Assembly (NCBI GenBank): GCA_012861695.1
Contig: JAAOOA010000033.1
Span: 24,842,044-24,906,043, forward strand
From: Trematomus loennbergii
Lineage: Eukaryota > Chordata > Actinopteri > Perciformes > Nototheniidae
DNA: 64,000 nucleotides
Reading direction: 5' to 3'
Position numbers and translations under genes: made by a program. Positions 1-10,990 of the stretch are shown piece after piece (position 1 is the stretch's first letter; every line of letters begins with the position of its first letter). The notes under the pieces are model-generated. The model was not told where the DNA came from and ran no database searches. It saw nothing but the letters and a program-made list of their open reading frames with translations.

Positions 1-2778
1 TCGGCATTACAACAAATTAAGGAAACAAGGGGGGAGATAAATGAGATCCTTAGAGGAGAAATAGAAAAAAAGGCAAGGTTTTTAAAGCAGTCTTATTATG
101 AATCAGGCTCAAAAGCAGCTAGACTCCTGGCTAGACGCCTGCGCAAACAGCAAGCCTCTAATACAATTCATAGAACAAGGGACCCCCAAACTAACCAACT
201 ACTGTATGAGCCAGATGAGATAGAAAGAATATTTGAAGAGTACTATAAGACACTCTACTCTAATCCACCATTAGCTGATGAAGGCACAATAAGAAACTTT
301 CTTAACTCTCTTGATCTGCCATCTATAGGTGAGATACAGAATGACACCATTACGTCGCAATTTACAGTTGAAGAGTTGGAAGCTGCAATCAGTAGGCTAA
401 AGACCAGTAAATCACCGGGCAGCGATGGGTTCCCACCAGAGTTCTATAAAACTTTCACGAAGGAGCTAACACCTCTGCTTCTGTCTTGTTTTAATTGGAC
501 TCTTAAAGAAGGCAGGGCTCCTCCATCTTGGAGGGAAGCAATTATTTCCATTTTGCCTAAGGAAGGCAAAGACAAAGACCACTGTAAAAATTATAGGCCA
601 ATTTCTCTTTTAAATGTGGACTACAAGCTGTTTACCTCAATTATCTGTAAAAGATTTGAGACTTTTATGCCAGATCTTATTCATGAAGATCAAACTGGTT
701 TCATTAGAGGGCGCCAAACACAAGACAATATCAGAAGGACTCTCCATATCGTAGACAATGCGCATAAAAAGGGCACGAGTATGGTTCTGGTTAGTCTGGA
801 CGCAGAAAAAGCGTTTGACAGTGTCAGTTGGTCTTTTTTATATGAAGTACTAAGAAGGTTTGGTTTAAATGAAAATGCAATTCGGTGTATTAAGACTATT
901 TATCACGAACCTACGGCTAGGATCAAAGTAAATGGGAGTTTGTCCAATAGGATTCAGCTGGAGAGAGGCTCTAGACAGGGTTGCTGTCTCTCTCCTACTC
1001 TCTTTGCTTTATTTGTTGAACCATTGGCGCAAGCAATAAGGCAGAGTGAAGATCTGCAGGGTGTCAATATAGGGGGGGAAGATCATATCATTGGGCTTTT
1101 TGCGGATGATGTTATAGTTTTCCTTGAGCAACCAGATGTATGTTTCCCAAACCTGATGAACCTACTCGACACATATGGTTACTATTCAGGGTATAAAGTG
1201 AACGTAACAAAAACTCAAATTCTCTCATTCAATTATTCCCCATCCCAACAAATTAGACATGCATATAACCTAAAATGGAATTCCAAAACAATGACTTATC
1301 TGGGTGTAACTATAACCAAAACATTTTCCAACCTGTTTGAAGCCAATTATAACAAAATTGATGACAATATCCGAAAGGATGTAGAAAGGTGGTCCACCCT
1401 CCCTTTAGACTTCAGTGCCAGAATACAAACGGTTAAAATGAATATCCTACCTAGGCTGCTGTATTTTTTTCAGTCTCTTCCAATTGATGTTCCCCAAAAA
1501 AAATTCATAACCTGGGACAGGATGATTTCTAGATTTGTTTGGAATAGTAAAAAACCAAGAATACGATTTGCGACACTTCAGTTGCCTAAAAGTAAGGGGG
1601 GAATGGCTTTACCAAATCTTAGGGAATACTTCTATGCAGCCCAACTCAGACCTTTGGCCTACTGGTGTAGACCAGATTATGAGTCTGGATGGAAAGCCAT
1701 GGAAAGGGAGGTACAGGGTCACCACATTCAGGCCTTGGTAGGAGATAGGAATTTGGTGAAGGCTCTGAGAGGTGAAATTAATACGATAGTTGCGTTTACA
1801 CTAGAGGTCTGGAATGTTGTAGTAGCAAAATACAAATTAAAGAGAGGGATACGCACGCTGAGGTGGTTTGCATACGATTCCAATTTTAAACCAGGGGTGT
1901 ATGATCCAGCATTCAAAGAATGGGTGCAAAAGGGCATAACAGCAATGTGTACGGTTTCAGAAAAGGGTGAATTGATGGGTTTTCAGGAATTACAGGCAAA
2001 ATATGGTATTACAGACAGGGATTATTTTAGATACATGCAGTTAAGACACTATTTTGTAAAAGAGATAAGGCTGAATGCAGATGAATCTGTAGATACTGTA
2101 ACTGGGGTGATTGTGGATGCGTATCAGCAGAAGGGGTCCCGGATCATTTCTGCTTTCTACCAGGCTTTGGGGGGAAACAGGGGGGAATCGACTATCTACA
2201 TAAAAGCAAAATGGGAAGTAGAGTTACAAATTCAAATTTCAGAGGAAGAATGGTTTCAAATGTTCGAGACGCAATTTACATCCACAAACTCATTAGTATG
2301 GAGGGAATTCTGCTGGAAGAACCTGACTCGCTTTTTCATAACACCCAAAATAAAGAGCAGGCAACTTGGTGTACAGCAACAGTGTTGGAGGTTGTGTGGC
2401 AACATGGAGGCTAACCACTCACACATTTTCTGGAACTGTACAAAGATAAGGTCATATTGGGAGAAGGTTAATGCAGTTGTCAAAATTATTTTGGGTTATG
2501 GAATCCCAAATACCTGCCCGGTGATGTATCTTGGGAACATTAAGGATGTTGTGATGGGAGGCGATCTATATTTGATTAAGGTTTTACTTGCAGCGAGTAA
2601 GAAAGCTATAACTAGGAATTGGCTTAATGTGAACGCTCCGACTCAGGAGCAGTGGCTGGAAATTGTTCAAGATATTTTCGTCATGGAAAAGCTGACATAT
2701 GTTTTGAGAATCCAAGAGAATGCATTCAATAGGAAATGGGAAAAGTGGAATATTTACATGATTGACACCAATGAGTAA
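1..2778 (+). CDS. L1-like LINE ORF2 protein, C-terminal 925 residues (reverse transcriptase), 5' end outside window
   Basis: The frame is open from base 1 to a TGA-free stop at 2776-2778, so the protein continues off the left edge. It is the linker, reverse transcriptase and C-terminal part of an L1-type LINE ORF2, which primes cDNA synthesis on nicked chromosomal DNA. Counting from base 1, the fingers motif NYRPISLLN lies near residue 197, SLDAEKAFD near 266 and the catalytic FADD at 367-370. A C-terminal cysteine motif C795-x3-C799-x8-H808-x4-C813 resembles the zinc knuckle of vertebrate L1 ORF2. No stop or frameshift interrupts the 925 codons, so this copy is young. The endonuclease would lie upstream. 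Known for the family: L1/Tx1 elements are common in fish. Exact clade is not resolved here. Confidence 0.9.
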   Translation, partial: SALQQIKETRGEINEILRGEIEKKARFLKQSYYESGSKAARLLARRLRKQQASNTIHRTRDPQTNQLLYEPDEIERIFEEYYKTLYSNPPLADEGTIRNFLNSLDLPSIGEIQNDTITSQFTVEELEAAISRLKTSKSPGSDGFPPEFYKTFTKELTPLLLSCFNWTLKEGRAPPSWREAIISILPKEGKDKDHCKNYRPISLLNVDYKLFTSIICKRFETFMPDLIHEDQTGFIRGRQTQDNIRRTLHIVDNAHKKGTSMVLVSLDAEKAFDSVSWSFLYEVLRRFGLNENAIRCIKTIYHEPTARIKVNGSLSNRIQLERGSRQGCCLSPTLFALFVEPLAQAIRQSEDLQGVNIGGEDHIIGLFADDVIVFLEQPDVCFPNLMNLLDTYGYYSGYKVNVTKTQILSFNYSPSQQIRHAYNLKWNSKTMTYLGVTITKTFSNLFEANYNKIDDNIRKDVERWSTLPLDFSARIQTVKMNILPRLLYFFQSLPIDVPQKKFITWDRMISRFVWNSKKPRIRFATLQLPKSKGGMALPNLREYFYAAQLRPLAYWCRPDYESGWKAMEREVQGHHIQALVGDRNLVKALRGEINTIVAFTLEVWNVVVAKYKLKRGIRTLRWFAYDSNFKPGVYDPAFKEWVQKGITAMCTVSEKGELMGFQELQAKYGITDRDYFRYMQLRHYFVKEIRLNADESVDTVTGVIVDAYQQKGSRIISAFYQALGGNRGESTIYIKAKWEVELQIQISEEEWFQMFETQFTSTNSLVWREFCWKNLTRFFITPKIKSRQLGVQQQCWRLCGNMEANHSHIFWNCTKIRSYWEKVNAVVKIILGYGIPNTCPVMYLGNIKDVVMGGDLYLIKVLLAASKKAITRNWLNVNAPTQEQWLEIVQDIFVMEKLTYVLRIQENAFNRKWEKWNIYMIDTNE

Positions 2779-2941
2779 GTGAATGACTAATTCAATCCTG
2801 TACGGTATGTGTGAATATTGAAGGTCTTCAGACAACTAGTATTTATTGTGCTTTATTTTACAACTGATTTGTGTGTATTATGTTTTGTTGTTCTGTTATT
2901 ATTGTTGTGAAAACTCAATAAAACATAAGTGTAAAAAAAAA
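1..2941 (+). mobile_element. 3' portion of an L1-like LINE with 3' UTR and poly(A) tail
   Basis: ORF2 is followed by a 154-bp 3' UTR, an AATAAA signal at 2917-2922 and nine A residues at 2933-2941, after which unrelated DNA starts. This is the standard end of a polyadenylated LINE copied by target-primed reverse transcription. The 5' end and left target duplication are outside the window. Confidence 0.88.
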
Positions 2942-3284
2942 GAATTCCTGCCTGAGGACATCCACACCAATATGTAGAATGTGTGCCACACATTTAGTAA
3001 GTACTGCTACAGTTCAGATTAACCTCCACATGGTCAGTAAAGTCTCCGGACGGGCATAATTTATAACTTTGAAATGTTGATCCTTTGCCATGGTTGCATT
3101 CTATGCCACGAAACAGGAAGTTGTTGTAACTTCACTGTACACTGTCCGATCTGCAAACAATTGGCCTGATGGCTAAAAAAGCAGGCCTGGTGACATCCAC
3201 TCAAAATATAGTCAATGCACCAACTACACAAAGCAGGAAATATAGCGTCATCCTCTCCACAGAGTATACCATGTTCAGGAGTCA
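2942..3284. other. Intergenic or intronic stretch, no gene recognised
   Basis: About 340 bp of ordinary sequence between the L1 tail and the DIRS end. A 74-codon frame on the - strand shows no recognisable motif. I see no splice-like exon, RNA gene or terminal repeat. Confidence 0.5.
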
Positions 3285-3591
3285 TAACGAGGGGTTACGT
3301 ATGGTAACCCTTGTTATATAAACACAGGCTCCGCCCTCTACTGGACTCTATGGGTACTCCCCTTGATCATATCATGCAAGCATTCATCCACTGAGACTTC
3401 TATAAACGTAGCCGGCCCCGGGGCGGGCCTACCTGAATGCGCGCGCATCTCACCGCATAAAAGGAGGCCTTGCCTCCTGACTGTCATACTACACTTCTCT
3501 TCAGCAAGCAGCATAGGACAGACAGGGCCCCTGAGTAGAGGGCTCCGCCTGTGTTTATATAACAAGGGTTACCATAGGTAACCCCTCGTTA
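3285..3591. repeat. 58-bp palindrome arms enclosing a DIRS terminal repeat
   Basis: Bases 3285-3342 and 3534-3591 are inverted copies with about five mismatches, beginning TAACGAGGGGTTAC. They enclose 191 bp that match the DIRS terminal repeat at 6345-6512 in inverse orientation. Known for DIRS: inverted terminal repeats and an internal complementary region are used to circularise the cDNA. This structure is inferred to be the 3' end of that kind of element. Confidence 0.75.
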
Positions 3592-4108
3592 TATCTCTCA
3601 CAGGCTCACATAGCCCCGATGTATACACGCGCTGTCGTCCCACAACAACACTGTTCCATCTCACACGCCTCACTCATCTCTCCCTCGGTCGTAACCGTGG
3701 AGAAAGTTGGGGCTGCGGCTGACAGAGCACACTCTGACGCGCTTACCCCGCGGAGGTGTGCTCGGAAAAAAACAGCACTGAGGGCTCCCACCCTCTGCCC
3801 CTAGGCGAACGGAGAGAGTCCTCAGCCCCGTATGGGCTCACTATGCACCACCTCTCCCGAGTCCCTAAGGAGCATGGGGAGAGCACAAGTGCCCCATGTC
3901 CCACACTCAGACACGCTCACCACATGAAGAGCGTGTATGGACTATGACGTGGAGGACTCCCCCCTCCTGCCCTAAAGCAGGGGGAAAGAGTCCTCCAGCC
4001 CCTATGGGCCCAGTGCGCGTCACGTCCCCTGGGGCCGAGGAAAAACGTAAGCGCATTACGCCCGGGGAGGGGGTCAGATGCCCAATGACCCACAGCCCCC
4101 CTCCCTCC
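3592..4108 (-). other. DIRS 3' noncoding segment
   Basis: GC-rich sequence between the recombinase stop and the palindromic end. Several frames of 60-108 codons are open on both strands, but none has a motif and they overlap each other. I read it as the 3' spacer of the DIRS element. Confidence 0.5.
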
Positions 4109-5120
4109 TCACCAGTCCTGCTTTGCCCCAGCAAGCACAGACGATGAAAAGGAGCCAGACATGTCCAAGAGATAAAAATGTATGAAGGGGCCTGGCGTTG
4201 ACCAAGACGCCGCCGTGCATATGTCCTCCACACTCACGCCATTAAATAAGGCTGTTGACATAGCCATAGCTCGTGTAGAGTGTGCACGGACCCCCGTGGG
4301 GAAGGCTCTCCCCCCCTGTCCGTAGGCATGTGCAATGCACTCGCAGAGCCAGCCTGCCAGGCATTTCTTGGACAGGGCTTTCCCGGTCACCCCGCCCCGA
4401 AGCACACAAACAGCTGTTTAGTGCGTCTAAGGGCAGCCGTGTGCTCCACATAACATGCTAGCGCACGTACCGGGCAGAGGAGGTGCAATTTAGCCTCCCT
4501 CGCCCCACTATGGGGTGGAAGATTAAAGCCCCCCAACTGAATAGCCCTTGACCTGAACGCACTCCTTAGGCTCTTGGGCACAAAGGAGGGGTTCGGTCTG
4601 AGTGTCGCCCCACTCCGGTCACCCCGGATCAACAAGCAACTCGGGTGCACCGATAGAGCGGTTAACTCGGACACTCTCTTGGCTGACGTTAAGGCAAGTA
4701 GCAATGCTGTCTTCCACGACAGTGCTTTCAGGGAGGAGGCTCCAGAGGCTCAAATGGTTCTGAGACCAGAGCCTCGAGCACCAGCGGCAGGTCCCACTGC
4801 GGGGCGGAGGCGTGCACTACTGGGCGCAGCCTCCTGACCCCCCGTAAAAACCGCAACATCAGTGGTTGAGAAAAGGCTGACCTGCCGTCAAATCCCTCAT
4901 GCAGGACGAGATGGCTGCTGCATATACTTTCACTGTGGAATGAGCAGGCCCTCTGTCCACCAATAACTGTAAGTACGACAAAATAGATCCCAACTCACAA
5001 GATAGGGGCTCTATTTTTCGCTCCTCACACCATCGCTGGAATCCAAGCCACTTTGGCATGTAACAGGCTGTGGTGGATCCCGCTCTAGCTGCCTGGATAG
5101 ACTGAATAACACTATCAGAC
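4109..5120 (-). pseudogene. DIRS tyrosine recombinase, frameshifted
   Basis: Family role: a phage-integrase-type tyrosine recombinase that inserts circular DIRS DNA. Starting near 5120, the N-terminal DNA-binding domain reads GLSDSVIQSIQAARAGS and continues to AAISSCMRDLTAGQP near 4870. The catalytic domain continues in other frames: KTALLLALTSAKRVSEL with the first catalytic Arg at 4675-4677, then RAHSTRAMA with the H-x-x-R pair at 4280-4282 and 4271-4273, and FIHFYLLDM with the nucleophile Tyr at 4172-4174. So the R-H-R-Y tetrad is still recognisable, although at least two frame changes (near 4705-4860 and 4390-4440) split it. It directly follows RNase H, the usual DIRS order. Confidence 0.85.
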
Positions 5121-5829
5121 AATCCACCCTGTCTTAGCCTGTCCCTCTCAGGAGCCAAGCCTGGAGAGGTTGGCCCAGAGTGGGTAACGCCCCGATTGCA
5201 CCTGCCTCTTGAGACATCGCCCCCCAGAACTGGGGAAGCGCCCAGGGCTGGCCCACCTTCATCTGTGTCATCTGAGTACCACAGAGCCCTGACGCGATCC
5301 GGCGCTACTAGGATGATTGACAGACGTTCCCGCGTCACTCTCCCCAGGAGAGGGAGAATAAGACGCAGCGGTGGAAAGGTGCAGAGCAGCTTCCTTGGCC
5401 ATGGCTCGTGTGCAAACACGTCCACCCCCAAGGGCGGGTCGTCGCTCAGAGCCATGGAGAACAACAGGGCACAGTGGCTGTTGCGCCGGCTGGCGAACAG
5501 ATCCACCTCTGCTGTCCCGAACCGGGCCCAGATCCGCTTCACCACCTCCGGGTGAAGCACCCACTCGCCTGGCAGGGGTCCGCCCCGACATGAGGTCGGC
5601 CCCCCTGTTCTCCAGACCCGGAATGTGGAGGGCTCTCAGAGATAACACCACCTCTGAAGCCCATAACCACAGTAGATTCAGGCCGCGAAGATCCAGAATG
5701 GGTCTTCTTGGGAACCAGGAAGTACAGGGAATAGTGCCCCACCTCTCGGTCTTGAGTGCGCACAGCAGACATTGCCTGTTTTTGCACCAGGGCCTGAACC
5801 TCAGCCGAGAAAAAACCTATCTCCCCTCG
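5121..5829 (-). pseudogene. DIRS reverse transcriptase start and RNase H remnant
   Basis: Near 5829-5690 the - strand encodes VQKQAMSAVRTQDREVGHYS followed by LYFLVPKK, the beginning of a DIRS reverse transcriptase. It then jumps to VLSLRALHIPGLENRGADLMS (5650-5590) and LHPEVVKRIWARFGTAEVDLFAS (from 5557), which are the end of the RT/RNase H region. The polymerase core, including the YxDD-type motif, is absent, so there is an internal deletion near 5690-5660. A frame change separates the IPGLENRGAD part from the LHPEVV part. Confidence 0.8.
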
Positions 5830-6240
5830 TAGGGCTGTGCAATTAATTGTATTTTAATCGCAATTACGATTTTGACCTGCCACAATTACGAAAACAACAT
5901 AATCGAAAAAAAAAATTATTTTGCTTTGCTCGGTTGTGACAGTGCACTGCAACATATTTGATCTAATTAATTTTGGTCTCATTTATTTGTATTTATCATA
6001 TTTATATATGTTTAGTAACTTGTGGAAGTGCGCTCCAAAATATTTGTTGATCTTGTTTATTGGTATTTATTATTTTGATATTATTTATTTAAATGTATCA
6101 TTTATTTTTGTATTGGTTTTTCAGTTGAATTATACGTTCAGGGTAATCAACAGTTAAAAAGATACTGTTCAAATTATTATTTGTATTTGTTTTAAAGTTC
6201 AATAAATTGATTTTTTCAAAGTCAATGAATAATCGTATTT
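5830..6240. repeat. AT-rich insert with a GGGCTGTGCAATTAA start inside the DIRS element
   Basis: DIRS sequence stops at 5829 and resumes at 6241. The insert begins TAGGGCTGTGCAATTAA and is strongly AT-rich, unlike its GC-rich host. Sequences of this start are common interspersed repeats in fish, probably non-autonomous DNA elements (from memory). I cannot find a clean matching right terminal repeat, so it may be truncated. Confidence 0.5.
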
Positions 6241-6284
6241 GAGCACGAAGGACAGAGCCGTTGCTCCAGCAGAGGTGAGTCCAT
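6241..6284 (-). pseudogene. DIRS gag start, truncated after about 14 codons
   Basis: The ATG at 6284-6282 opens MDSPLLEQRLCPSC, which aligns with the gag start MESPLLETRACPLC of the second DIRS copy at 49920. The shared start and the paired cysteines of an N-terminal zinc finger identify it. The frame ends where the AT-rich insert begins. Confidence 0.7.
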
Positions 6285-6344
6285 TTTCTTCGATTTTATG
6301 TGTTTCTCTATCCGTCTCTCTTCACTCAGTGTGTTTCTCTTGCT

Positions 6345-6534
6345 TGCTGAAGAGAAAGGGATGACAGTCAGGAGGCGAGGCCTTTTATGCGGTGAGATGC
6401 GCGTGCATTCAGGTAGGCCCGCCCCGGTGCCGGCTACGTTTATAGAAGTCTCAGTGGATGAATGCTTGCATGATATGATCAAGGGGAGTACCCATAGAGT
6501 CCAGTAGAGGGCAGAGCCTGTGAGAGATATAACC
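6345..6534 (-). repeat. DIRS terminal repeat (5' end on - strand)
   Basis: This segment is the reverse complement of the terminal repeat inside the 3' palindrome (about 3343-3510) and is clearly related to 49656-49850. It includes the TATAAA-like TATAAACGTAGCC and the sequence ACCGCATAAAAGG just upstream of gag, so it probably carries the element's promoter. Confidence 0.75.
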
Positions 6535-7077
6535 TGGCCAACAGAAGTCAATGAGTATTCCTCTGCTTCCAGATTTAACTTCATCTTTTTGTGTCATTTC
6601 ATTTAATCTATTTACTATGCAACTGGTTTTGTCTGTGATTATGTTTATGTATTCACAAAGGGAATAACATAAAATGTTTTAAAGAAATCGGACTAATTAT
6701 TGTGTACGTGAATGTATCTATCAAATGTGGACAAGCATTTATACATATATATAATGTAGCAAAGTCACAATGAAGTAAAGATGATTTAAATTGTGGAATG
6801 AAGAGAGGGATGATAAAGACCTTGGCATCATGAAGCAGCAGCTGTGGGGTCATGCAGAGAGCGGGGGGGGGGATTCTGACACTAAAAGCTTTGGGCAGAG
6901 AAGGTTTATTTTTGCACTTCTGACTCGCTTTAACAAATGAATAGTAGAGACAAATGCTTGCTTCATATTTAATCGTAAATTGTAATTCATGCATTCGTTT
7001 TAACGTGGTCTATCTCTTCAATCTCATATATTTACATTATTATTATTGATGATATAATGAACTAGAAAAGTGACTCA
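6535..7077. other. AT-rich stretch, no gene recognised
   Basis: No motif-bearing frame, RNA gene or terminal repeat pair was seen. A run of G residues lies near 6864-6872. Confidence 0.5.
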
Positions 7078-7546
7078 GTAATAATAATAACAATAATACA
7101 TTTTATTTATAAAGGTACCTTTCAGGGCTCTCAAGGTCGCCGTACAAGGTACACAAAACACAAAACAGAAAGAAAACAAAAGACCAAAAAACACGACATA
7201 TAATCAATCAATAAAACAGAAAAACAGAGGATGTGTGATGTGATCAGGGTGGATATGCCAGTGTGAAGAGATGTGTTTTGAGACGTGATTTGAAAATGGG
7301 GAGAGTCCGGATGTCAGGTGGGAGGGGTGCAGAGCGGCTGAAGGCTCTGGACCCCATGGTGGTTAAACGGAAAGGTGGTGCAGTGAGGTGGATGGAAGCA
7401 GAAGACCTAAGGGTGCGGGGGGTGTGTTGATGTGCAGGAGGTCAGAAAGGTACAGAGAGTGAGGTTGTGGATAGCCTTAAAGGTGAGTAGCAGTCTCGTA
7501 TAATCTATACGGTATTCAACAGGCAGCCAGTGAAGTTGCTGAAGAA

Positions 7547-7587
7547 GCGCTTTATAAATGTAATGTATTATTATTATTATTATTATT
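7547..7587 (+). mobile_element. 41-bp L2-type LINE tail inserted in the older L2
   Basis: The insert reads GCGCTTTATAAATGTAATG followed by (TTA)n, the usual extreme 3' end of an L2 LINE. It lies opposite in strand to the host L2. It is flanked by AAGAA at 7542-7546 and 7588-7592. Without it the host L2 reads continuously from TPVL into QQLHWLPV. Confidence 0.72.
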
Positions 7588-7610
7588 AAGAACAGGAGTG
7601 ATGTGGTTAA

Positions 7611-8764
7611 CCTGTTACGCACCGCCCCCCCCGGTACCGGGCGGATAAACGTGTCATTTGCAGGAAACAACGTCTAAGGAATCTTAATATTTAATAAACT
7701 ATGAATGTTTTATATCCATGTAACGGGAAGAAACTCAGCTAACTGATCTTTTAAAAAAAAAAAAAAACCCACAATGCTAACACTCAGCCTCTGAATTAGC
7801 CACGAGCGAAAAAATGTAACCTAAAACTGCACCTAAACTCACTCATAACTCCCTTATTACTTATCCTAGATGCACAGCCAACCACTCGTTTTGCATCTAC
7901 TGGAGACACAGAATCTGTGTAAAAAACCTCAACACTCAGTGATAAACATTTGCGACGCTATAAACGAAAGCGTACATCATAACATGTGGAGCTAGGTAGC
8001 TAGAAACACTAACATGGCTTACCTTGGTCAAAACTGGTCTTCAATGGCATTAAAACGATAATGGATGCTGCAGTTAATCCATAGGTTAATCCAATGTGTC
8101 TGTGTCCTCTTTGAAATGATTTCTGATAATCCATAAGCAATAAAACTGCTTTTTCGTTTCCAAATGTCAGAGCGAGAGATCGGTCCACTCTGCTGCAAAA
8201 TTACATGCGCGCAGCCCCCACCTTTTCTCTTCACAACGTGTGTGTGTGGGGGACTCCCCCTTCGATTCTATTGGCTCTAACGGTCAGAAAGAGGTGTCAA
8301 CCATCAACATCGACCAAGGGGGGCCAGAGATATGGAAAAAAAAACATTTTCACCCAAATCACCTCAGAGGTGGGGTGGTTTTGGCTAAACCTCTCTAAAA
8401 AGGTCAAATGTCACTTGTTTTGCATCAATCTTGATACAGGGTACTTATTATATGTTGTCCTTTGGATTCCTAAATCTTTTAGTCTACTAACCCATCATCC
8501 AAGGGTAGTTTTCACTATAAGTAAAAAATAATATTTGGACGGACACTATAATTTACAGTTTTTTACTATGTAAAATCTAAATCTTCTTTAAAATAAAAAA
8601 CATCTATATTGATTGTGACACTTCTACATCCAACTCACAGATGTAACCTTGCTTTGATAAAATAAATTATTAATATAACCCTTTTAGAAGTTAAGTTGTA
8701 GTCATTTGTTTTGGGCATGTCATTTTCGAACCTGAAACATGAAAAAGGCTTGGTGCTTAACAGG
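7611..8764. mobile_element. piggyBac-like non-autonomous DNA transposon, 1154 bp
   Basis: The element is flanked by TTAA at 7607-7610 and 8765-8768. Terminal inverted repeats are CCTGTTACGCACC at the left and GGTGCTTAACAGG at the right, differing at one base. TTAA targets and CC-starting ends are typical of piggyBac. Removing it restores the L2 sequence across ATGTGGTTAATGG. No transposase frame was found inside; the longest frame (8205-8531 +, 108 codons) has no recognisable motif. Confidence 0.85.
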
Positions 8765-8768
8765 TTAA

Positions 8769-10360
8769 TGGAAGGGGGGGGGTTCTGGTGATGGTGCGGG
8801 CGGCAGAGTTCTGGACCAGTTGAAGTTTGTGGATGGACTTGAGAGGGAGACCAAAGAGAAGGGAGTTGCAGTATTCGATGCATGGAGGGACCAGGGTTTG
8901 AACAAGGATGGCGGTGCTGTTAGGTGTGAGAGACAGGCGGAGGCGGTTGATGTTACGAATATAGAAATAAGTAGAACGAATAACATTACTGATGTGAGTT
9001 TTTAAAGAAAGTGTGCTGTCGAGGATGACACCCAGACTCTTAACCTGAGGGGAGGGTGAAACTGAGGAGTTGTCGATGGAAATGGAGAAACTGTCAGGTT
9101 TGGTTAGGGTGGATTTAGTGCCAATGAGGAGAACCTCAGTTTTATCACTGTTTAGTTTGAGGAAGTTGTTGGAGAACCAGGATTTGATTTCCTGTAAGCA
9201 ATCAGAGAGAGAGGTGGGAGGGAGGATGGTTTTCGGTTTGGAGGACAAGTAGAGTTGGGTGTCATTCGCATAGCAATGAAAGTGAATGTTGAATTTACGG
9301 AAGATATGGCCAAGAGGAAGTAGATAGATGATGAAAAGAAGAGGCCCCAGGACAGAGCCTTGGGGAACATCAGTAGTGACTGGAAGTGGCTGTGATTTGA
9401 AAGTTTTGACTTGGATGAACTGAGTGCGGCCAGAGAGATATGATTTAAACCAGTGCAGGGGTATGTCAGTGATTCCAATGGAGGCCAGTCTGTCTAGAAG
9501 GATGTTGTGAGAAATGGTGTCAAAGCCACACTCAGATTGAGGAGGATGAGGATGGTTAACAGTTCTGAGTCAGCAGCCATGAGGAGGTTGTTAGTGATTT
9601 TTACCAGTGCTGTTTCTGTGCTGTGAAGGGGGCGGAAAACAGATTTGAATTGTTTGTGTCAGACAAGTGGGCATGGATCTGGGACGCAACTGTTTTCTCT
9701 AGGATTTTTGAAATAAATGGTAGGTTAGAGATTGGATAGATTTCTTAAGTATGAGCGTGATGGCGGCTGATTTGAAAGGTGAGGGAACAAGACCAGAGGT
9801 GAGGGAAGAGTGTATGATGACAGTTATTAGGGAGGACAGAGAGGGTAGACAGGCTTTTACCAGGGGAGTAGGAAGTGGGTCTAACTGACAGGTAGATTGC
9901 TTGGATTTCCGTATGATGTCCGACATTACATCCACAGGGGGAAGTATGAAACGTGAAAGTGAACCAGAGTGAGGGTCCGGAAGAACAAGAAGAGATACAC
10001 TGCAGGAGGTGTTAGGAGTCAGTTGCTGGTGAATCCTGTGTATCTTGTTATCAAAAAATGACATTTGGGAGTTACAATAGGTGGTTGAGTACTGATGAGG
10101 TGCAAGGGGGTCCGGTGTTTGTAGAATGTTGTTGATGGTAGAGGGCCCTTGTATTCCCTTCGCCAGAGCTGATAAGACCTGCATAGCATGTGGATTTAGC
10201 TGTAGAGAGTGTCCTTGTAATATAGGTGTGTATCTCCACCAGGTGTGTCTGTAATGTGTGATTGAAGGAATTCAGGTTATTTATTTGCAGGTAGATTTGT
10301 TTGCAGGTAAAAGTCAAGGGTTCCATTATGACACACGTTCCAAACAACAAAGACACCGGC
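8769..10360 (-). pseudogene. L2 LINE reverse transcriptase, inactivated
   Basis: The coding frame changes several times (for example near 9700 and 9480) and the catalytic YADD motif reads YAND in the block [13 protein letters not shown] (near 9265). The second essential aspartate is replaced, so the enzyme would be inactive even without frameshifts. The C-terminal part reads [20 protein letters not shown] and continues beyond the piggyBac-like insertion at 7611-8764. Confidence 0.85.
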
Positions 10361-10990
10361 TGCTAATAGCTAACTAGTTCTCCTCGTACCGACATGAGAA
10401 GCAGCCAGCGTTGGGTTCCGTGTTTTTGCTAGTGATGGTGAACACATTATTGTGCCTAGGTACTGGTAATCTCAAACCCGGTTTTAAGGACCACAGCTGT
10501 AAAGTGTGATTGAAAACATCCATCCATCCATTATCTTCCTTCTGAGGCTGCTGTTCACATCTGGCTCAATGAGCAGCGATCTATTAAATCCACAATGAAA
10601 ACACATTGTTGACCAACACAGATGTATCCTTTATACAGTAGTGTGTTTTGGTTTAACAATATAAACTGCCTGAATGAAGACTAACTGGTTTGGCTAATGT
10701 GCATCAGGTTAAGATGCCAACCACTGTAAAGAACAGCATATTCAGTCTCATTCCTTATCATTGCACATTGTGGACAAGAGATCATTGTTTTTGAGAATTG
10801 CCCCGATCTAAGATCCCTTTCTGCATTAATTAGGTGGATGCTTTTATTAAGTCTAAATTAAATAACAATCCTTCCTCATATAGTTGTAATCCTGCTTTAG
10901 ATTGATCAGAGGGCAGAGAAAGAAAGCATAGTTGAGGATTCAGAGCAGCAGAAAAACCCAGAAAAAACAGAGCTAGGACTGTTCCTGGGA
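10361..10990. other. Unique-looking sequence; short Rex3/RTE-like tail at 10517-10560
   Basis: No gene was seen. CATCCATCCATTATCTTCCT near 10519 matches the inverted (GATG)n tail seen at the 3' end of fish Rex3/RTE LINEs (from memory). It is too short to classify firmly. Confidence 0.4.

Larger units (their letters stand above)
3285..6534 (-). mobile_element. Degenerate DIRS-like retrotransposon
   Basis: On the - strand the order is: terminal repeat (6534-6345), start of gag (6284-6241), AT-rich insert (6240-5830), reverse transcriptase start, RNase H, tyrosine recombinase (ending near 4150), then an inverted copy of the terminal repeat within a palindromic 3' end (3591-3285). This order and the inverted terminal repeats are diagnostic of DIRS elements, which integrate through a tyrosine recombinase rather than an integrase. 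The terminal segment around 3343-3510 is the reverse complement of 6345-6512. The element is only 3.25 kb against a usual 5-6 kb, because most of gag and the reverse transcriptase core are missing. Frameshifts break the remaining ORFs. Confidence 0.88.
7078..10360 (-). mobile_element. L2-clade LINE, 5'-truncated, interrupted by two later insertions
   Basis: The 3' end is at the left, with a (TTA)-type tail and a TTTATAAATAAAATG end at about 7080-7110, as in fish L2 elements. Reverse transcriptase sequence runs from about 10350 down to 7400. Recognisable blocks are LISSGEGNTRA (10160), [18 protein letters not shown] (near 9520), [19 protein letters not shown] (near 9330), [17 protein letters not shown] (near 9160) and LQQLHWLPVEYRIDY (near 7530). 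Endonuclease is absent. Two younger insertions interrupt it at 7547-7587 and 7611-8764. Confidence 0.88.

Noticed and set aside
5196..5832. Long + strand frames (119 and 153 codons)
   Set aside because: They are antisense shadows of the DIRS RNase H and recombinase coding region on the - strand.
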